A stretch of 64,000 nucleotides of DNA, from positions 1-64,000 of the forward strand of contig CALGNZ010000047.1 in assembly GCA_937957915.1 (NCBI GenBank), read 5' to 3'. The notes under the pieces are model-generated. The model was not told where the DNA came from. It did not search any database and saw nothing but the letters and a program-made list of their open reading frames with translations. Every line of letters begins with the position of its first letter. The first letter of the stretch is position 1. This document shows, piece after piece, positions 26,383 through 36,429 of this stretch. The translations under genes and the position numbers were made by a program. The stretch comes from an uncultured Granulosicoccaceae bacterium (GTDB lineage Bacteria > Pseudomonadota > Gammaproteobacteria > Granulosicoccales > Granulosicoccaceae).

Positions 26383-26412
26383 AAAAAAAAACCGGCTATA
26401 AGCCGGTTTTTT
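26383..26412. terminator. Bidirectional rho-independent terminator
   Basis: AAAACCGGCT-ATA-AGCCGGTTTT is a long perfect stem with an A-run on the left and a T-run on the right, so it can terminate in both directions. It separates convergent ubiD (plus) and the OmpA-like gene (minus). Confidence 0.85.
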
Positions 26413-26431
26413 GAAGTGGATAAAGCCTGGA

Positions 26432-27622
26432 TCAGATATTGGCTGCTGGAATGTTTGGGAAGATCAGCTCGACTCTTCTGTTTTGCAACCGCCCCAGCGG
26501 GTTATCGTTGCCTGCAATCGGGCGCGATTCGCCAAAACCAGTCGCGTTGATACGAGACTCTTCAATGCCTCTGAGTACCAGCTGCGATTTAATCGCTGTA
26601 GCTCGATCAATTGACAGATCATGATTTTCTTCGCTGCTGGCTTCATCGTCAGTGTGCGCTTCGATGTCCAGTGACAAACGCGGATTCCTGTCAAGGAAAC
26701 CAGCCACATTGTCCAAATGTCGGGCGGCTCGTTTGGACCACAATCTGGAGGATCGACCCTCGAAGTACCGATCGCCGAGTGTCAGCGCCATACCTCGACT
26801 GTTTGACCGCGCGTTCATTGCGAGTAACTCGCGATGTAACTGCTTTGCAGACGGCAATGGTTGCTGTTCCTGCTGAACTGACATTGCTGCGGCAATTGCC
26901 GGCTCAGCGGCAATATCGGTTGAACTGGCAGCAGCGGTTTGCTGCGCCATTTCACTCTCTAGTCCGGCTGGATCTGCAGAAATAAGTGGCAAATCGCCAA
27001 TCGGTGCCGCCACGGGTGCAACAGGCGTTGCGTTTGTCTGTGCCTGTGGTGCGGTCAGCGTCTGCGGTGTGTCAATTGTTGCAGACTGAGCCTGTAGCTG
27101 AATCTGCAGTGCCGCCAGTTGTTGAGACAGTGCGGCCAACTGGGCCTCGATGTCACCTTGTGCACCTGCGTAATAGGGTCCACTCATATCAAATGGAGTG
27201 GCGGCTGCCATGGTTGGTTCGATTTCCGGAGGCGGCGGTGCAGCTGCCATCAGCGTCGCTTCACTAAGAAGTGTTTGCTGACCCATCGCTACCTGTAGTT
27301 TGTGGTTTGCCGACAGCGCACGAGCTCGTTGCTGCGCGGTGAGTGTTTTGAGTTGAGCAACCTGTGCTTCATGTTGCACCCACGATACTGGTTTGTACTG
27401 ATCCTGTGCAGTCTGTGCACGTTGCAACTGCCGCTCTGCCATTGCCAGCTCTTCGGCTGCCAGTGCAGAAACCAGTGGATCCTGCGCAATTTCCTGGTAG
27501 GTTTTGGTAGCAGATTCAAGCTCTGGGCTCCAAACCTGCTTTCCGGCACATCCGTTTAAAGACAATGCACCCAACACTACCAGTGAAAGGGTTGATGCCT
27601 TGAGTCGGGTTCTACTTGTCAT
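26432..27622 (-). CDS. OmpA-family lipoprotein with N-terminal DUF4398-type helical region
   Basis: Predicted outer-membrane lipoprotein (396 aa). Signal peptide with lipobox LNGC, lipidated Cys at residue 25. Residues ~30-110 are a helical, Ala/Gln-rich stretch like DUF4398 domains. Residues ~115-270 are Ala/Pro/Gln rich and probably disordered. The C-terminal ~120 residues are an OmpA-like peptidoglycan-binding domain (ALTLGDRYFEGRSS, DIEAHTDDEAS, LGRLQNRRVELIF). ATG 27622 was chosen because it gives a proper lipoprotein signal; an ATG 9 codons earlier is possible. It lies 54 bp downstream of a separate DUF4398 lipoprotein and probably shares its transcript. It likely links the outer membrane to the cell wall. 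Confidence 0.85.
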   Translation of the reverse strand: MTSRTRLKASTLSLVVLGALSLNGCAGKQVWSPELESATKTYQEIAQDPLVSALAAEELAMAERQLQRAQTAQDQYKPVSWVQHEAQVAQLKTLTAQQRARALSANHKLQVAMGQQTLLSEATLMAAAPPPPEIEPTMAAATPFDMSGPYYAGAQGDIEAQLAALSQQLAALQIQLQAQSATIDTPQTLTAPQAQTNATPVAPVAAPIGDLPLISADPAGLESEMAQQTAAASSTDIAAEPAIAAAMSVQQEQQPLPSAKQLHRELLAMNARSNSRGMALTLGDRYFEGRSSRLWSKRAARHLDNVAGFLDRNPRLSLDIEAHTDDEASSEENHDLSIDRATAIKSQLVLRGIEESRINATGFGESRPIAGNDNPLGRLQNRRVELIFPNIPAANI

Positions 27623-27676
27623 TGTTTGATCCACAGTGTTTGGTTCCACAGTTGGTCAGATACGGACTGATGGTAA

Positions 27677-28006
27677 TCAGTCGATTTCCAGGGTCGCCAG
27701 CGCGCCCTCGGCATGTTCCGCTTCACTGATTGCTGCAGCGAGATCAGCTTGAGCCGTCGCAAGCTCCAGCAATTTTTGGGCGCGATTTGCGCGATTGTTT
27801 CTTGCCAGTGTTTGCGCTTTTCGAAAGTTGTCATCTGCTGCCTGGATTTCGTTAGCCGCATAGGTATCGGCACCCGCTACTCTGGCCGCTCGTATTGCAG
27901 AGGCAGCGTGATCCAGATTGGCACCGGTTTGGGGTACAGCACAGGCGCTGAGTATTGCGCATAGTGCAATGATCGCGCCTGACGCCAGAGGGTTAGTTTT
28001 CGACAT
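27677..28006 (-). CDS. DUF4398-type lipoprotein
   Basis: Short lipoprotein (109 aa): MSKTNPLASGAIIALCAILS followed by a lipobox (LSAC, Cys22), then an Ala-rich helical domain of about 85 residues (AADDNFRKAQTLARNNR) of the DUF4398 type. ATG 28006 has AAGGA upstream and gives a clean signal peptide. The open frame extends 68 codons further upstream, but that part looks non-coding. Its helical part resembles the N-terminal region of the OmpA-like neighbour, suggesting duplication or partnership. Function unknown. Confidence 0.8.
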   Translation of the reverse strand: MSKTNPLASGAIIALCAILSACAVPQTGANLDHAASAIRAARVAGADTYAANEIQAADDNFRKAQTLARNNRANRAQKLLELATAQADLAAAISEAEHAEGALATLEID

Positions 28007-28236
28007 GAGGTATCCTTTGCCAATTGAGCAAGTGCAATTTAACTTTGGGTCTGGACCCTCCAATTCCTGTTCCAAATCAATCTTTCGAGGATCCATTTCA
28101 CATTTTGAGAGCGATCGACTGGTTGGTTGACAGAGCAGCAAAAGGCGGGCCGCTTTCCATTTGTCTGAAGTGAGGGTTTTTTGCATCATGTCCGGTGATG
28201 CCAACGTCATATACAGATGTGGAATTGAAGGTAAAT

Positions 28237-29010
28237 TCAGCAGAAGTTTTGGCGTTTGGACTGTACGTAGTTAATCAATTGATTTATCTGCCCCTCATCA
28301 CCCGGTGGGTTTGCCACTGCAATTGCTGCGCTAAAACCTGCGTCGCGTGCCCTGTGCATACAACGTTCACTGTTCGCCACCAGCGGTTTATTAAATAGTT
28401 GTGGGTGCACTCGGCCGGGCAGCAGCGTGATCAAATTATCAAGACCAAGATCACTGCTTACTGACACGATATCGGGATTGGCCAGTTGCCATAGTTCTTC
28501 GGGCGTTTTTGCAGAGTCTGACCCGCTTGGAAGTGTTCTCTCGTAGACCTGTTCGTAGCGTACCCGGGCGCCGAGTTGCTGCAAACTATCTCGTAATGTG
28601 TCGCGGCCACTATCCCCGCGAACAATTATGACCTTCATTTCCGGAACTATAATGGGTGCAAGCAAATCCACTAATGATTCGGAGTTGCCATTCTGGGTTG
28701 GTGCCAGAATTTTTGTATAACCGGCTTTATGCAATGAATTGGCGGTGGCAGTGCCGATTGCCGCTAAGAGGGGGGGACTGTTACGCAAGCCCCCTGTGCG
28801 CAACTGTGCGCCAATGACTGCGTTGACGCTGGTGAAGATAATCAGATCGGCATCGGTCAGTACTGGTTCCTTCGAGGCGAATACAATTTCAATGGTGGGC
28901 AGATGAAAGGCCACACCTCCACGCTCTTCTATACCTTTGATAAACCCCTGAGCCTGATGCTGAGGCCTGGTTACCAGTACTCGTAGGTTCGATAGCGCAG
29001 GCGTGTTCAA
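28237..29010 (-). CDS. hemD: Uroporphyrinogen-III synthase
   Basis: Cyclises hydroxymethylbilane to uroporphyrinogen III (257 aa from the start chosen here). The N-terminal LRVLVTRPQHQAQGFIKGIEERGG and the middle DLIIFTSVNAVIGAQL are typical of this very divergent family, and the gene follows hemC. The TTG at 29010, 8 bp after the hemC stop, gives a family-like N terminus. The longest frame begins at ATG 29058 inside hemC and would add 16 residues. hemX and hemY, which often follow, are absent here. Confidence 0.88.
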   Translation of the reverse strand: MNTPALSNLRVLVTRPQHQAQGFIKGIEERGGVAFHLPTIEIVFASKEPVLTDADLIIFTSVNAVIGAQLRTGGLRNSPPLLAAIGTATANSLHKAGYTKILAPTQNGNSESLVDLLAPIIVPEMKVIIVRGDSGRDTLRDSLQQLGARVRYEQVYERTLPSGSDSAKTPEELWQLANPDIVSVSSDLGLDNLITLLPGRVHPQLFNKPLVANSERCMHRARDAGFSAAIAVANPPGDEGQINQLINYVQSKRQNFC

Positions 29011-29017
29011 TGATCGG

Positions 29018-29935
29018 CTAAGAAAGCGAGCTTGCGATGAGCTGATCAGCGCCGGCATCGATCAGAGATTGCGCAGCGCGAGTGCCTATTTCTACGGCAT
29101 CGTCCCGGTGACCGGACTCTGTTGCACGTAATACCTTGTTGCCGCTCGGGTGGCCTACCAGTGCACGAAGTTCTAATTGATCTCCCCGCAGTGTAGAGAA
29201 ACCTGCAATAGGGGTTTGGCAACTGCCGCCTAGCTTTGCGTTTAACGCACGCTCGCAACGCACTTGAACCGCTGTTTCTTCGTCGTGTAAATTGGCCAGT
29301 ATTCGGTTGACGTCGGTATCGTCGAGGCGGCACTCGATGCCTATTGCACCTTGAGCGCACGCGGGCAGCATTGTTTCGATGTCCAGTTGCAGGGTGATTC
29401 GATCGTGTAAACCCAGTCGAATTAAGCCGGCACTCGCCAGAATAATCGCGTCAAAATCACCGTTATCCAGCTTGCCCAAACGGGTACCGACGTTACCTCG
29501 TAAATCGATGGTGACCAAATGAGGGAATTTTTCAAGAATCTGGCAGCGCCTGCGCAGACTACAGGTGCCGACTTTGGCGCCGGCTGGCAGATCTTGCAGC
29601 GACGAGTAGTTATTTGACACCAGTGCATCGTAGGGATTGCCACGCGATAGAATTTTCGTTACATGCAGACCGGGTGCGTCATCCGCAGGAACATCCTTCA
29701 TCGAATGCACTGCCAGATCAGCCTTGCCTTCGAGCAGTCCGCGTTGTAGTTCTTTGATAAAAAGCCCTTTGCCACCTATTTTGGCGAGCGGCTTATCGAG
29801 TATTTCATCCCCGCGGGTGCTCATCGGTACCAGCGTCGATTCAATGTTGCGATCACCCAGCAGACGTTGCACCTCCTCTGCCTGCCACAGTGCCAGCGGG
29901 CTTTTACGCGTGGCGATTCGCAACGGTTTTGACAT
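29018..29935 (-). CDS. hemC: Porphobilinogen deaminase (hydroxymethylbilane synthase)
   Basis: Polymerises four porphobilinogens (305 aa). The dipyrromethane cofactor Cys is in KLGGSCQTPIAGF near residue 240. The N-terminal RIATRKSPLALWQAEEV and the segments SMKDVPA and GTCSLRRRCQ are present. Normal length. Heads the hemC-hemD operon and is divergent from argH, with 223 bp between the two starts. Confidence 0.96.
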   Translation of the reverse strand: MSKPLRIATRKSPLALWQAEEVQRLLGDRNIESTLVPMSTRGDEILDKPLAKIGGKGLFIKELQRGLLEGKADLAVHSMKDVPADDAPGLHVTKILSRGNPYDALVSNNYSSLQDLPAGAKVGTCSLRRRCQILEKFPHLVTIDLRGNVGTRLGKLDNGDFDAIILASAGLIRLGLHDRITLQLDIETMLPACAQGAIGIECRLDDTDVNRILANLHDEETAVQVRCERALNAKLGGSCQTPIAGFSTLRGDQLELRALVGHPSGNKVLRATESGHRDDAVEIGTRAAQSLIDAGADQLIASSLS

Positions 29936-30158
29936 AAGGTGTTACCTGAAAATGTTGTGGGGCAAAAAGAGGAATGTGCTGCAGGAACTGGCAGGACTGA
30001 TATTATGCACAAAGTCCTCTTCGCCAGTCCTTAGCGGATTATAGAACGCATCCGTCGGCTACAACAGAGTGACATTAAAACGTCAGCGGCAATGTATTGG
30101 ATGTGCACTTGTCAGGCCGATTAGAATCATAAATGCAGATAAACAGCAGAGCAAAACA

Positions 30159-31535
30159 ATGAGCAATAAACTGTGGGGCGGCAGATTCAGTGAGAGTACT
30201 GATCAGTTTGTGCAAACCTTTACCGCATCAGTCACGTTTGATCAGCGTATGGCTCAACAGGACATTGAATGTTCGCGCGCGCACGCCAAAATGCTTGCAA
30301 GTGTCGGCGTGCTGAGTGACGAAGATGTCGACCAAATACTGCAGGGTCTGTCCGAAATCAGCGCTGAGATAGAGTCCGGTGCGTTTGAATGGTCAGTCGA
30401 ACTGGAAGATGTTCACATGAATATCGAGGCTCGACTGACAGACAAAATAGGCGATGCCGGCAAGCGTTTGCACACAGGTCGCTCAAGAAATGATCAGGTT
30501 GCAACGGACATCCGGCTGTACGTTAAAGAGGCAATTGATGCGATTATCGCTCAGGCAAAGCGTCTGCAGCTTGGCATGCTGGAGCTTGCTGAACGAAATG
30601 CAGATGTCATTATGCCCGGTTTTACACACCTGCAATCTGCCCAGCCAGTGACGTTCGGACACCACGTAATGGCCTGGTTCGAGATGATAAGCCGCGATAT
30701 AGACAGGCTCGCGGATTGTCGGCGCCGTTTGAATGTATCTCCGCTGGGGGCCGCGGCCCTGGCTGGCACTTCGTATCCGATTGATAGAGAAATGACCTGC
30801 CAGCTACTCGGCTTTGATCGCGTAGCGCAAAATTCACTGGATGCCGTCAGCGATCGTGATTTCGCGATAGAGTTTTGTGCAGACGCCGCAATTGCAATGA
30901 CGCACTTGTCTCGTATGTCGGAGGAGTTGGTACTTTGGTCATCTTCGCAGTTTGATTTTATTGATCTACCGGATCGGTTTTGCACCGGATCGAGCATCAT
31001 GCCGCAAAAGAAAAATCCCGATGTGCCTGAATTAGTCCGAGGTAAAACCGGGCGCGTAAACGGTCATTTGATCAGTTTGCTCACCCTGATGAAGTCGCAG
31101 CCCCTGGCCTATAACAAAGATAATCAGGAAGATAAGGAGCCGCTGTTTGATGCTGTGGATACGTTGCATGACTGCCTGCGCGCATTTGCTGACATGGTTC
31201 CGGCAATTGGTGTAAAAAAAGAAATTATGTATGCGGCCGCGCGTCAGGGGTTTTCGACAGCAACTGATCTTGCTGACTATCTGGTTCGGCGCGGGCTCGC
31301 ATTTAGAGACAGCCACGAGGTGGTCGGGAATGCCGTGCGTTTTGCAGTAGAGCAGGGCAGAGACCTCAGCGAGTTAACGCTGCAGGAGTTGCAGTCCTTT
31401 AGCAGTGCGATCGAGCAGGATGTTTTCGAAGTGCTGACTCTTGAGGGTTCGGTCAGAAGCCGTAACCACATTGGTGGCACGGCTCCCGAGCAGGTCAGAT
31501 CAGCTATCGAAGTTGCCCGATCGCAACTTGGGTAG
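30159..31535 (+). CDS. argH: Argininosuccinate lyase
   Basis: Last step of arginine synthesis (458 aa): argininosuccinate to arginine and fumarate. It starts [19 protein letters not shown]. The fumarase/lyase superfamily signature [19 protein letters not shown] occurs near residue 280, with [16 protein letters not shown] near residue 110. The start at 30159 is preferred over an in-frame codon 90 bp upstream because it matches the family. Convergent with sthA, 18 bp apart. Confidence 0.97.
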   Translation: MSNKLWGGRFSESTDQFVQTFTASVTFDQRMAQQDIECSRAHAKMLASVGVLSDEDVDQILQGLSEISAEIESGAFEWSVELEDVHMNIEARLTDKIGDAGKRLHTGRSRNDQVATDIRLYVKEAIDAIIAQAKRLQLGMLELAERNADVIMPGFTHLQSAQPVTFGHHVMAWFEMISRDIDRLADCRRRLNVSPLGAAALAGTSYPIDREMTCQLLGFDRVAQNSLDAVSDRDFAIEFCADAAIAMTHLSRMSEELVLWSSSQFDFIDLPDRFCTGSSIMPQKKNPDVPELVRGKTGRVNGHLISLLTLMKSQPLAYNKDNQEDKEPLFDAVDTLHDCLRAFADMVPAIGVKKEIMYAAARQGFSTATDLADYLVRRGLAFRDSHEVVGNAVRFAVEQGRDLSELTLQELQSFSSAIEQDVFEVLTLEGSVRSRNHIGGTAPEQVRSAIEVARSQLG

Positions 31536-31553
31536 ACAACAGCTCTGGTTGAT

Positions 31554-33050
31554 TTAGCCGCCGTTGGCGCTGTTGTCTGACGAACCACTGCCAACATCAT
31601 TCTGATCGATATTCTGCCTGGTGACCTCGCGCAGGCCAGATCGGCGTTCCTGCCATTGAATACGATTCAGGCCATTGAGTGCGGCAACGCGGTATGCCTC
31701 CGCCATGGTCGGGTAGTTAAAGGTGTTTTCGGTAAAGTAAGTAACCCGGTTGCCGGTGCCGGGTTGGCGCATGATTGCCTGACCAATATGAACGATCTCG
31801 GAAGCCTGGTAGCCAAAACAGTGAATACCCAGTATTTCCAGGGTATCGGTATGGAACAGGATTTTAATCATACCCGTGGTCTGCCCGGTTATTTGTGCAC
31901 GAGCAATAGATCGAAACAGCGCCCGTCCCACTTCATAAGGCACCTTTTTCTCGGTGAGCTCTGCTTCGGTATAACCAATTGAGCTGATTTCAGGGTCGGT
32001 GTAGATGCCGGTCGGAATATCGCTAATTAGCTTATTGTCGCAATGACCCTCTCCTATCACAGCGCCCGCAAAACGGCCCTGATCATAGGCGGCACTGGCA
32101 AGACCCGGAGAGCCGACAACATCGCCAACCGCGTAAATATGTGGCACAGAAGATCGATAGTAGTCATCAACCTCAATTTGTTTGCGGTTGTTCACGTTCA
32201 GGTTGGCGTTGTCGAGTTTGAGGCCATCAGTGGCGCCGGAGCGTCCATTCGCCCAAAGCAGTACATCACCTTTGAATCGCTTGCCGCTTTGCAGTGACAA
32301 AACGACACTGTCTTTGTTAGCCTCGACCTTTTTGTAGGTCTCGTTGTTTCTGACAGTGACGCCTATTTCACGAAAGTGGTATCCGAGCGCATCTGTGATT
32401 TCGCCGTCGAGAAACGACAGCAGTCTGTCTCTGGTATTTACCAGATCGACCTTGACGCCAAGTGCGCCAAATATAGAGGCGTATTCGCAACCGATCACAC
32501 CGGCCCCGTAAATAATCACAGATCGTGGCACAAAGTCTATATTCAGGATCGAGTCACTGTCGCAAACCCTGGGGCTGTCAAAGTCGATATCGTCAGGTTG
32601 ATAAGGCAGTGAACCGGTTGCAATAATAAAATTGTCCGCGGTGCAGAGATCTTCTGTGCCATTGCGGTCTGTAATTTTTAGTGTGTTCGCGTCAACAAAA
32701 CAGGCATGGCCCCGAAGCAAATCCACACGATTCCGGAAGTAGAATTCTTCGCGCATGTTCACTTGTTTGTCGATTACCGACTGGGCTGATTTGATCAGCT
32801 CTTGCCAGGTAATATCAACGTGGCCAACGAGTCTTCGAAAAACGGGGTCTGATCGAAAGCGGCTGAGCTGTTGCACTGAATGGCGCAGGGCCTTTGACGG
32901 GATAGTTCCCCAGTGAGTGCAACCACCGCCGACGTCTCTGAAATTCTCAGCAATAGCAACGCGTTGACCACATTTTGCCAGCTTCATCGAGGCACCCTCA
33001 CCAGCGGGTCCCGAACCAATTACTATTGAATCGTATTGTTTTATAGCCAT
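31554..33050 (-). CDS. sthA: Soluble pyridine nucleotide transhydrogenase
   Basis: FAD enzyme (498 aa) that moves reducing equivalents between NADPH and NAD+. The N-terminal FAD site [20 protein letters not shown], the family-specific [19 protein letters not shown] (a single Cys in place of the redox disulfide, as normal for SthA) and the NAD(P) site [19 protein letters not shown] are present. The last ~30 residues (Asn/Ser/Gly rich) are an unusual polar tail beyond the family C terminus. Divergent from nadE. Confidence 0.94.
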   Translation of the reverse strand: MAIKQYDSIVIGSGPAGEGASMKLAKCGQRVAIAENFRDVGGGCTHWGTIPSKALRHSVQQLSRFRSDPVFRRLVGHVDITWQELIKSAQSVIDKQVNMREEFYFRNRVDLLRGHACFVDANTLKITDRNGTEDLCTADNFIIATGSLPYQPDDIDFDSPRVCDSDSILNIDFVPRSVIIYGAGVIGCEYASIFGALGVKVDLVNTRDRLLSFLDGEITDALGYHFREIGVTVRNNETYKKVEANKDSVVLSLQSGKRFKGDVLLWANGRSGATDGLKLDNANLNVNNRKQIEVDDYYRSSVPHIYAVGDVVGSPGLASAAYDQGRFAGAVIGEGHCDNKLISDIPTGIYTDPEISSIGYTEAELTEKKVPYEVGRALFRSIARAQITGQTTGMIKILFHTDTLEILGIHCFGYQASEIVHIGQAIMRQPGTGNRVTYFTENTFNYPTMAEAYRVAALNGLNRIQWQERRSGLREVTRQNIDQNDVGSGSSDNSANGG

Positions 33051-33262
33051 GTACTAGTTTTACAGTTAACCAGGAATGTTCAAGTTGTGGCGAGCATATG
33101 GGTTTCGGGGCGAAAACGATAGTCGAGCAGGGTGTCCGTTAAGGTCGACATCTGGCGCTGGAAACCTGCCAGGCAGTGCAGTCAATTGCTCTCGGTTTTC
33201 AGCCATTGACTAATTATTCACATAAACCCGGCAATGTTGCATTTACGGGATAGAATATACGC

Positions 33263-35179
33263 ATGAATTATGCAGATCTCGGATACCTTCGTTTAGCGGC
33301 TATCGCGCCACCGGTTCACATTGGCAACCCAGAGGCTAATGCCGGTGAAATTCTCACGCAGTTGCAGCAGCCTGAAATCCGGTCGGCAGCTCTGGTCGCG
33401 TTTCCCGAACTCAGTGTCAGTGGTTACACCTGCGAAGATCTCTTCTTTAATAACGATATGATCGTCGCCTGCGAGCAGGCGCTGGTTTCAATCGCCGCCG
33501 CCAGTACCGAGCAAATTGTGGTGGTAGGGTCGCCATTTCGTTTGCCAGACGGTCGCTTGCTGAATGCGGCTTTTGTGTGTCAGCACGGACAGGTTATTGG
33601 TGTTGTGCCAAAAATATCGAATCCTAACTACGGCGAATTCTACGACAAACGCTGGTTTGTATCCGGCGCCGAGCTCGAACTCTCAGTCGATCATCCGTTG
33701 CTCGGTAACATTTGGGTTGGTACGCAACAGTTGTTCGCTGTTGGCGAGAGTCGGTTTGCGGTCGAAATCTGCGAGGACCTTTGGCACCCGATGCCTCCTT
33801 CCAGCAGCCACGTCCTGGCAGGCGCTGAACTTATTGTTAATCTGTCTGCAAGCCCGGAGTTGGTTGGCAAGGCAGACTATCGACGCGATCTGGTACGTAT
33901 GGCCAGTGCTCAGGGGGTATGTGGTTATTTGTACGTAAGTTGCGGGCCAATGGAGTCTACACGTGATGTGGTTTTTGGTGGCCATCAAATCTATGCAGAG
34001 AATGGCATGCTGATAGGTGAGTCTGACCGATTTGCCATGGATACCTGTAGCTTCTTCGCAGAAACAGACTGGCAAAAGCTTCGACATGATCGCACCCGTA
34101 ACAATACGTTTGCCGCGGCGTCCCGGCCTGTGAATTACCGCACCGCTGGCACTGCCAATCACTACTCGCTGCAGAGTATAGACCGGGTATATCCACCACA
34201 TCCGTTTGTTCCGGATGACGAGGCAGAACTTACAGCGCGAGCCAGTGAAATACTTAAAATTCAGGCGACTGGCCTGGCCCGTCGGGTGCTTGCCTCACAC
34301 GCCCGATCTTTAGTGCTGGGTGTCTCTGGCGGTCTGGACTCTACGCTGGCGTTACTTGTATGTCTGGATACACTGGACATCCTTGGTCGACCGGTCGATG
34401 AGCTGTTAGCGGTTACGATGCCCGGTCCGGCCACCAGCGAGCACACACTCGAAACTGCACGAATACTGGCAGATGTATGCGGTTGTACGTTGCGCGAGAT
34501 CAGTATCGACGCGTCGGTGAAACAGCATCTGCTCGATCTCTCTCACAATGGCAGCCATGATGTAGTTTTTGAAAATGCACAGGCGCGTGAACGAACCCAG
34601 CTTCTTTTTGATATTGCTAACCAGACTGGTGGAATCGTCGTTGGAACCGGTGATCTGTCAGAGCTTGCACTGGGCTGGTGCACGTACAACGCTGACCAGA
34701 TGTCCAGCTACAACGTCAATGTCAGTGTCCCCAAAACGCTGGTTAAGTACCTGTGCCGTTGGTATGCGCAACACCGTGCATCTGAGAAATTTTCAAAAGC
34801 GCTGCTACGAGTGCTTGATACGCCAATATCACCCGAATTGATTCCGTCTGATTCTGACGCCATTGCGCAGGAAACTGAATCAATAATAGGCCCTTATGAG
34901 TTACATGATTTTTTTATCTACCACTACCTGCGCAATGGCTTTGGAGCACGGAAGATTTATACACTTGCTACCACTACCTTTACAGGCCAATACGACGAAG
35001 AATCGATAAAAAAGTGGCTCAGTGTTTTTTATCGACGTTTTTATACTCAGCAATTCAAGCGCAGCACACTGCCCGCAGGGCCAAAAATAGGTAGTGTCAG
35101 CTTATCCCCCAGAGGTGACTGGCGCATGCCCGATGAGGCCGATGTGAGTGCAATTCTTGAGCAAATTGATACTTTTTAG
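33263..35179 (+). CDS. nadE: Glutamine-dependent NAD+ synthetase
   Basis: Two-domain NAD synthetase (638 aa). The N-terminal nitrilase-type glutaminase domain has its catalytic Glu in FPELSVSGYTCEDLFF, a Lys near PKISNPNYGEF and the nucleophilic Cys in EICEDLW. The C-terminal synthetase domain starts near residue 325, with the ATP pyrophosphatase loop LGVSGGLDSTLALLV near residue 355 and GTGDLSELALGWCTYN. Ammonia from glutamine amidates deamido-NAD+. The long two-domain form allows use of glutamine. Own promoter likely in the 212-bp sthA-nadE gap. Confidence 0.95.
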   Translation: MNYADLGYLRLAAIAPPVHIGNPEANAGEILTQLQQPEIRSAALVAFPELSVSGYTCEDLFFNNDMIVACEQALVSIAAASTEQIVVVGSPFRLPDGRLLNAAFVCQHGQVIGVVPKISNPNYGEFYDKRWFVSGAELELSVDHPLLGNIWVGTQQLFAVGESRFAVEICEDLWHPMPPSSSHVLAGAELIVNLSASPELVGKADYRRDLVRMASAQGVCGYLYVSCGPMESTRDVVFGGHQIYAENGMLIGESDRFAMDTCSFFAETDWQKLRHDRTRNNTFAAASRPVNYRTAGTANHYSLQSIDRVYPPHPFVPDDEAELTARASEILKIQATGLARRVLASHARSLVLGVSGGLDSTLALLVCLDTLDILGRPVDELLAVTMPGPATSEHTLETARILADVCGCTLREISIDASVKQHLLDLSHNGSHDVVFENAQARERTQLLFDIANQTGGIVVGTGDLSELALGWCTYNADQMSSYNVNVSVPKTLVKYLCRWYAQHRASEKFSKALLRVLDTPISPELIPSDSDAIAQETESIIGPYELHDFFIYHYLRNGFGARKIYTLATTTFTGQYDEESIKKWLSVFYRRFYTQQFKRSTLPAGPKIGSVSLSPRGDWRMPDEADVSAILEQIDTF

Positions 35180-35278
35180 CTTTTGTTCTTTTCTGTCTTA
35201 TCAGTGTTCGATCAGCTAATTCTATAAGGGACTTGTTTCACACAGAGTCCTGTCTAACCAGGTAATGTGACCAGCCAG

Positions 35279-36406
35279 ATGTCAATATCGATTAACAGTA
35301 AATTTGATGGAGGCAATATTGAGTGCCTCAGTTGCGATTTTGCTGACAATATCAGGTTGCAGATACGCAAGGACAAGGGCGATGAATTTTTCCAATGGTT
35401 TTATTTTCGCCTGAGCGGCGAAGCTAACACCCGCTATACGCTGCACATTGAAAATGCTTCTGCATCATCCTATCCGAGAGGCTGGGAGGGCTACAAAGTA
35501 GTGGCTTCTTTTGACCGACAGCAATGGTTTCGATGTGATACGGAATATGCGAACGGGGTATTGTCGTTTTCTGTAACTTCAACCAGCAATGATGTCTGGT
35601 TTGCCTACTTCACACCGTATTCTATGCACAGGCACGATGATCTGATCGCATCTATGTCGATAAGAGATCGAGTATCAACTGAAGTTATTGGTCAGACGGT
35701 GGACGGTCGGAACATGGATTTGGTGGTAATAGGAAATCCCGATGCGGCGAAAAAGGTCTGGGCAATTGCACGACAACATCCGGGTGAGACTATGGCCGAG
35801 TGGTGGATGGAAGGATTTCTGAAAAAGCTGGTTGACGAGCAAGACCCAGTGTCACGCACATTGCTCGACAATTGTTGTTTCTATGTTGTACCAAACATGA
35901 ATCCAGATGGCAGTGCTAACGGCTATTTGCGTACCAACGCTGCCGGAACCAATCTCAACCGGGAATGGAACAATCCTTCAATGTTGAGCTCGCCGGAAGT
36001 GGCGACTGTGCGGAATCATATGGAAACTACAGGGGTACACTTTTGTCTCGATGTACATGGTGATGAAGCACTGCCTTATAACTTTATTGCGGGTACCGAG
36101 GGTATTGATTCCTGGAACCCGCAGCGTCTGGAATTACAGAATCGGTTTAAAGATACACTTGCCCGGTTAAATCCGGACTTTCAAACCGTTTACGGTTACC
36201 CGGTAGCCGCCGCTGGTACTGCCAATTATGGTATCTGCAGCAGTTATGTTGCGGAACATTTTGGATGCCCTGCATTGACGCTGGAAATGCCTTTTAAAGA
36301 TACCATTGATACACCGGATTATAGATACGGATGGTCTGCGCAGCGTTCGGCTTTGCTGGGTGAGGCCTGTGTCAGTGCCATACTGCAGATTAGTGATGCC
36401 ATCTAA
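35279..36406 (+). CDS. M14-family zinc carboxypeptidase (cytosolic carboxypeptidase-like)
   Basis: Predicted metallocarboxypeptidase (375 aa). An N-terminal beta-sandwich domain (residues ~1-125, starting INSKFDGGNIECL) precedes the M14 domain, the arrangement of the cytosolic carboxypeptidase group. The zinc ligands are probably His167 and Glu170 (HPGE) and His260 (DVHGDE), with catalytic Glu336 (TLEMPFKD). NPDGSANGYLRTN and NLNREWNNP bind the substrate carboxylate. No signal peptide. ATG 35279 was chosen; a GTG four codons upstream is possible. The bacterial substrate is unknown. Confidence 0.88.
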   Translation: MSISINSKFDGGNIECLSCDFADNIRLQIRKDKGDEFFQWFYFRLSGEANTRYTLHIENASASSYPRGWEGYKVVASFDRQQWFRCDTEYANGVLSFSVTSTSNDVWFAYFTPYSMHRHDDLIASMSIRDRVSTEVIGQTVDGRNMDLVVIGNPDAAKKVWAIARQHPGETMAEWWMEGFLKKLVDEQDPVSRTLLDNCCFYVVPNMNPDGSANGYLRTNAAGTNLNREWNNPSMLSSPEVATVRNHMETTGVHFCLDVHGDEALPYNFIAGTEGIDSWNPQRLELQNRFKDTLARLNPDFQTVYGYPVAAAGTANYGICSSYVAEHFGCPALTLEMPFKDTIDTPDYRYGWSAQRSALLGEACVSAILQISDAI

Positions 36407-36429
36407 TCATAAAAAATCACTTGAGGAAA

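Noticed and set aside
32880-32960. Loss of the redox disulfide in the pyridine nucleotide-disulfide reductase homologue
   Set aside because: The single-Cys [14 protein letters not shown] motif is normal for SthA, so this is not an anomaly.
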